A stretch of 45,511 bases of DNA from Roridomyces roridus (taxonomy: Eukaryota; Basidiomycota; Agaricomycetes; Agaricales; Mycenaceae): contig JARKIF010000237.1 in the NCBI GenBank assembly GCA_029378245.1, positions 1 through 45,511 of the forward strand, in the 5' to 3' direction. Shown here piece by piece: positions 42,337 to 45,511 of the stretch. The position numbers and the translations under genes are program-made. Under the pieces are notes generated by a model. That model saw only the letters and a list, made by a program, of their open reading frames with translations, searched no databases and was not told the origin of the DNA. The stretch's first letter is position 1, and every line of letters starts with the position of its first letter.

Positions 42337-43718
42337 ATGTTCAATCCAAATGCTCTCCAAGTCGCTGCAGTTGTGGCATTTTACATGTCCGCGGCCCTGG
42401 TTGTATGTCCCCTACAGTTCCAAAAGACGACTTTAAACGATGCGTGCCTTAGATGGTTTTTGTGTACGTTCTTTCCCTTGTGCGCGTTCGATTCTAACTT
42501 TTCTGCAGCAACAAAGCCGTGCTGAACAACGCGCCGGACTTGCCCCTCGTCTTTCTTTTCCTCCAGCTCGTCATCGCCGTGATCCTGCTTCACCTTGCCG
42601 CACTTGTCGCCAAGAAATCCATCGAAATACCTAAACTCGAACTGGAAGTCGCGAAAAAGCTGCTACCAGTAGTTTCAGTGAACATCGCAGGGTCCTCCTC
42701 CATTTATTTGTGAAGAATACTCTCTGACGGCCATGGTAGACTCGCATTCACATTCTGTGTCTGAGAGGAGTCGATGCGAGCTTCTTCCAGGTAGTCAGAG
42801 GTCTTAATCTTCCTCTGACGATCCTTGTTTCCTCATTCCATACCCACTCCTATCCGACTGCCAGAGTCGTTCTGGCTGCTGGGGCTGTCGCAGCTGGCTT
42901 TTTCTTGGGCGTCGTTCCTTCCTCGGACGTGCCCTTGGCAGCTGCTCCTTCGCTCTGGTCTCTGGCATACGGCGTTCTATCCTCACTCTTTATCGCGGTC
43001 CATGCAGTCCTGATCAAAATGTCTCTTCCTTACTGCAACAACTCGACCGTACAACTCGCCTGGTGGACGAACGCAGGTTCCGCAGTGCTCTTGCTCCCGT
43101 TCGTCATCTTCGGCGGCGAATATTCTGTCTTGTACGACAGGGTGACCGATCCGAACTGGGACGGGACCGTTTTCCTATGGGGCTCTGTTGTTACCGGCGT
43201 CTTTGGATTTTTGCTATGCATCGGTATGCAAATGCCGCAAAGATGTCTGCATTACTGATCGAATGTTCAGCCGGATTACTGAGCATCCGTGTCACCAGCC
43301 CAATAACCCATATGTTTTCCAGTGTAGGTGCAATGTCGGTTCTGAGATAATTTGACTAATTCTCCGTTCTTTTCGAAAGGCCGCACGCTCGGTGTTGCAG
43401 ACACTTATCGGAGTAAGCTATTTCGGAGACTTGATGACAACGTATGTCCGGCTCACCGACACGTTAAAGTCGTTGATTTGACGGCCATAACACAGAAACC
43501 GAGCGGGCTCTATACTTGTTATCCTCGGGGGAACCATGTAAGCCAAGTTCTCCCGATACTGTGATATGTTCATCGACCTTGGCAGGTACTACACCTGGAT
43601 CAAATCTGCAGAGGCAGCTCCGCGTCAAGCCACTGACGTTGAAATGAGAGGAGGCGACAAGGTGGAGGAGGAGACGGAGATTGTTGGCAGACAGAAGAAG
43701 AGAAAGAATGATAGTTGA
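42337..43718 (+). CDS. SLC35C-type nucleotide-sugar (GDP-fucose-like) transporter (one frame break)
   Basis: A predicted ten-helix drug/metabolite-superfamily transporter of the Golgi. Eight exons: 42337-42402, 42453-42463, 42509-42691, 42740-43223, 43271-43323, 43380-43441, 43496-43537 and 43586-43718. Segments matching GDP-fucose carriers are VMVFVNKAVLNNAPDLPLVF, SVNIAG, CLRGVDASFFQVVRGLNLPL, FFLGVVPSSD, SLWSLAYGVLSSLFIAVHAV, WGSVVTGVFGFLLCIAGL and VTSPITHMFSSAARSVLQTLIGV, with the end ILVILGGTMYYTWIKSAE. Exon 2 is 11 nt. In exon 4, GLAF and ILCLRG are in different frames near 42750; one extra A (TTCAACATT) would restore them. An acceptor at CTGAG|A (about 42765) keeps the frame but removes nine membrane residues. 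About 344 aa if repaired. GDP-fucose as substrate is inferred from family and neighbour. Confidence 0.75.
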
Positions 43719-44065
43719 GATACCGAACCCGGTGCCGGGCTACATAAATGATATATTCGCTGGTATAGAGAGGCGCCGAGATGTGAAGCACGCTGTATAC
43801 CAGATTTGTGGCCGAAACTTCCAAAAGCGGAAGTCTAAAACTTTACACCATTCTCTCCGCCATGTCATCGTCTCGGATTATTCTGTACCCCACATGGCTG
43901 CGCTTGAACATATCGAGGTACAGTCTTGCCTCTCTATCCCCTGGGGTCCAGGTCCGTACCGCGAGGAGGGTTAAATACAGCTGTTTTCTTGAACATTGAA
44001 TATTCTTCACCTCCCTTTGTCTCGTGGCTCCTCAAGTACTTCCCATATTCGTCTTCCTTTGAACG

Positions 44066-45511
44066 ATGGCCCCAGTCCTCAAACGAGTCGATTCGCGCTC
44101 TTTCCGATGATACCCTGATCGAAACTGTTGCTCGGTCTCTCGAGCGTCCTCTCGGCGACACAGAAGTTTCCTATTTCTTGCCGTCGCGCGAGAGTGGTGT
44201 AAACGACATGTGTGTTTCTCTTCCTGGCTCGGTCGTGTATACTGACCTCGGCTCTAGGTACCTGCACTTGGGATTTCGTGCGCCACCCGAGATCATGAGG
44301 CGCAACCGCGTCTCTTTGGTGTGGGCTATACTTCGTTGAAGCATCCGCTCCTTGCCTCCAGAGTGGAGATGCACAGCTACAAAGACATACGATTCGTGTA
44401 AGTTTTATCAACATTGTCATCTCACCTTCATTCATTTGAAATCTTAGGTACATGACCCCCCGAGTCAGTGCTCGAAGCTTTGGAGTCGGCAGATGCCAGC
44501 CTCGAATACCGGTCACAGACCAAGGATGGTTAGTTTTGGTTCTACTCGTTGCATTATTGTCTACACATTCGTCAGAGACCTGATCGACACGTATCTCAAC
44601 GGCCCAGACGCTCGCAACGAGCGACTTTCCTACTTGATAATTTCGCAGGTTGAAGAGCAAGAATTCGTTTCCTTCTGTGTGCAACTCATTTCCTAGGTTT
44701 TTCATTTCATTCGCAACGAGTTGTGTTACTCAATCCATGCAGGCGATGGAATGGCTCTCCACCAATTTGCCAATGATTTCTTCTCCCTCTTGGCGAGCGG
44801 GAGGGCTGACGAAGATCTCGAATCGATGCTGACCGAGGAATGGTACGGCCGATGGGGCGGAAACAAACACGATAGCGTAGGGGTTTTCCCCCTATTTTTG
44901 TCCAGCCTTGAAGACGATCATAGGTTTCCCTCCCTGCCTCTTTGGAGGAACGGCTCCCGCCCATGTCCCCTGGGAGGTTCTGCCGTGCTGTTTCGCGAGT
45001 TGACTATGCAAAGAGCCAGGAAAAGTTGATTGTGAGTGGTGTCTTTGCCGCCGAGCAGCGTTTGACGTATTTTCAAGGGTGGTCAATCTTTTCCTCGCCG
45101 TTCTGGGCATCCCAGGAAGACTGTCGTGCCCACCATCTCCATCGATCCTGAGCGTACCAAACAGATACTCAAGAAATGTAAAGCTCAGTCAACGTCGATC
45201 TCAAGTGCCATGTTCGCCATTTGCAACATCGCTTGGGCTAGGACCTGTAATGGGAGCTTGGAGCTGCCAACGTGAGTGTCCCCATTTCTTCTGTCCAGCT
45301 CTGATGGGGACGGCGCAGGATGATGTATTCGGCTCTCAACTTGCGACCCGTGCTGACGGCAAGCAAGGCACTCAATGACTCGTATTGGTATCTATGCATT
45401 GGATATTTCAATGTGGTCCTCCATCCTTTATACCTCACTCGGGTTCCGACGCCGAGATCGAGAAGATATTCTGGCATCGGGCGCGCGTAGCCAAAAATCA
45501 GAGTGCGCGGG
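44066..45511 (+). CDS. Alcohol acetyltransferase / condensation-fold protein, partial, with frame breaks
   Basis: A large CoA-dependent acyltransferase-like fold. The ATG at 44066 begins MAPVLKRVDSRS. Then come SLERPLGDTEVSYFLPSRES (exon to 44209), YLHLGFRAPPEIMRRNRVSL (44258-44397), LEALESADASLEYRSQTKD (44448-44528), LIDTYLNGPDARNERLSYLI (from 44578), GDGMALHQFANDFFSLL, EERLPPMSPGRF, FPRRSGHPRKTVVPTISI, SSAMFAICNIAWART and MMYSALNLRP. The gene leaves the window at AEIEKIFWHRARVAKNQSAR. Frame breaks occur near 44082, 44336 (CGTTGAAG for CGTTTGAAG), 44455-44466 (two bases) and about 45420 (TTTATA for TTTTATA). The HxxxDG-type motif reads H-A-G-D-G, one residue shorter than usual, possibly from the same cause. 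Substrate unknown. Confidence 0.72.

Noticed and set aside
1..45511. CRISPR array, bacterial operon or prophage signatures
   Set aside because: No spaced direct-repeat array, Shine-Dalgarno-driven gene strings or phage modules were seen; spliceosomal introns throughout show a eukaryotic nuclear genome.

Overview
The window looks like nuclear DNA of a filamentous basidiomycete, most likely an Agaricomycete. The evidence is very dense genes on both strands, about 45-60-nt GT-AG introns that often split genes into many short exons, an intron-bearing nuclear tRNA-Ser, and a full-length Plavaka-type DNA transposon, a group known from mushroom-forming fungi. Exon models were built by hand from splice sites, reading phase and recalled family conservation; no database search was run.

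Layout. 0-6 kb: the 3' end of an unknown basic protein, LSM1 (mRNA decay), tRNA-Ser(UGA), dCMP deaminase (DCD1) and RNase P/MRP subunit POP3. 6.4-11.2 kb: VTA1 (ESCRT/MVB), an arrestin-like protein and a coiled-coil protein. 11.3-13.8 kb: two tandem CE12 rhamnogalacturonan acetylesterases. 14-21.7 kb: a GNL1-like circularly permuted GTPase, a class I methyltransferase-domain protein and UTP17/WDR75 (small-subunit processome). 21.77-29.12 kb: a complete Plavaka element with imperfect terminal inverted repeats, hairpin-rich subterminal arrays, an intact 1,263-aa transposase, a DUF6698-type second gene and an unusual spliced segment after the stop of that gene. 29.1-31.1 kb: two unrecognised or disrupted genes and a dispersed repeat. 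31.6-36.8 kb: an F-box protein, a PB1-domain protein and a small 81-aa gene. 36.9-39.8 kb: ketopantoate reductase (PAN5/panE) and a multi-pass membrane protein. 39.85-43.7 kb: a divergent pair, an O-fucosyltransferase-like enzyme and an SLC35C (GDP-fucose transporter-like) carrier. 44-45.5 kb: an alcohol-acetyltransferase/condensation-fold protein running off the right edge.

Most genes are compact housekeeping genes with 30-400-bp gaps. The accessory content is the Plavaka element, which sits 53 bp upstream of the UTP17 start codon, together with the CE12 pair. Several genes (LSM1, the fucosylation pair, the acetyltransferase and the 30-kb gene) contain single-base frame breaks, mostly explained by a homopolymer one base too short. 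Many other genes are perfectly open, so these look more like sequence errors than decay, but this cannot be proved from the sequence alone.
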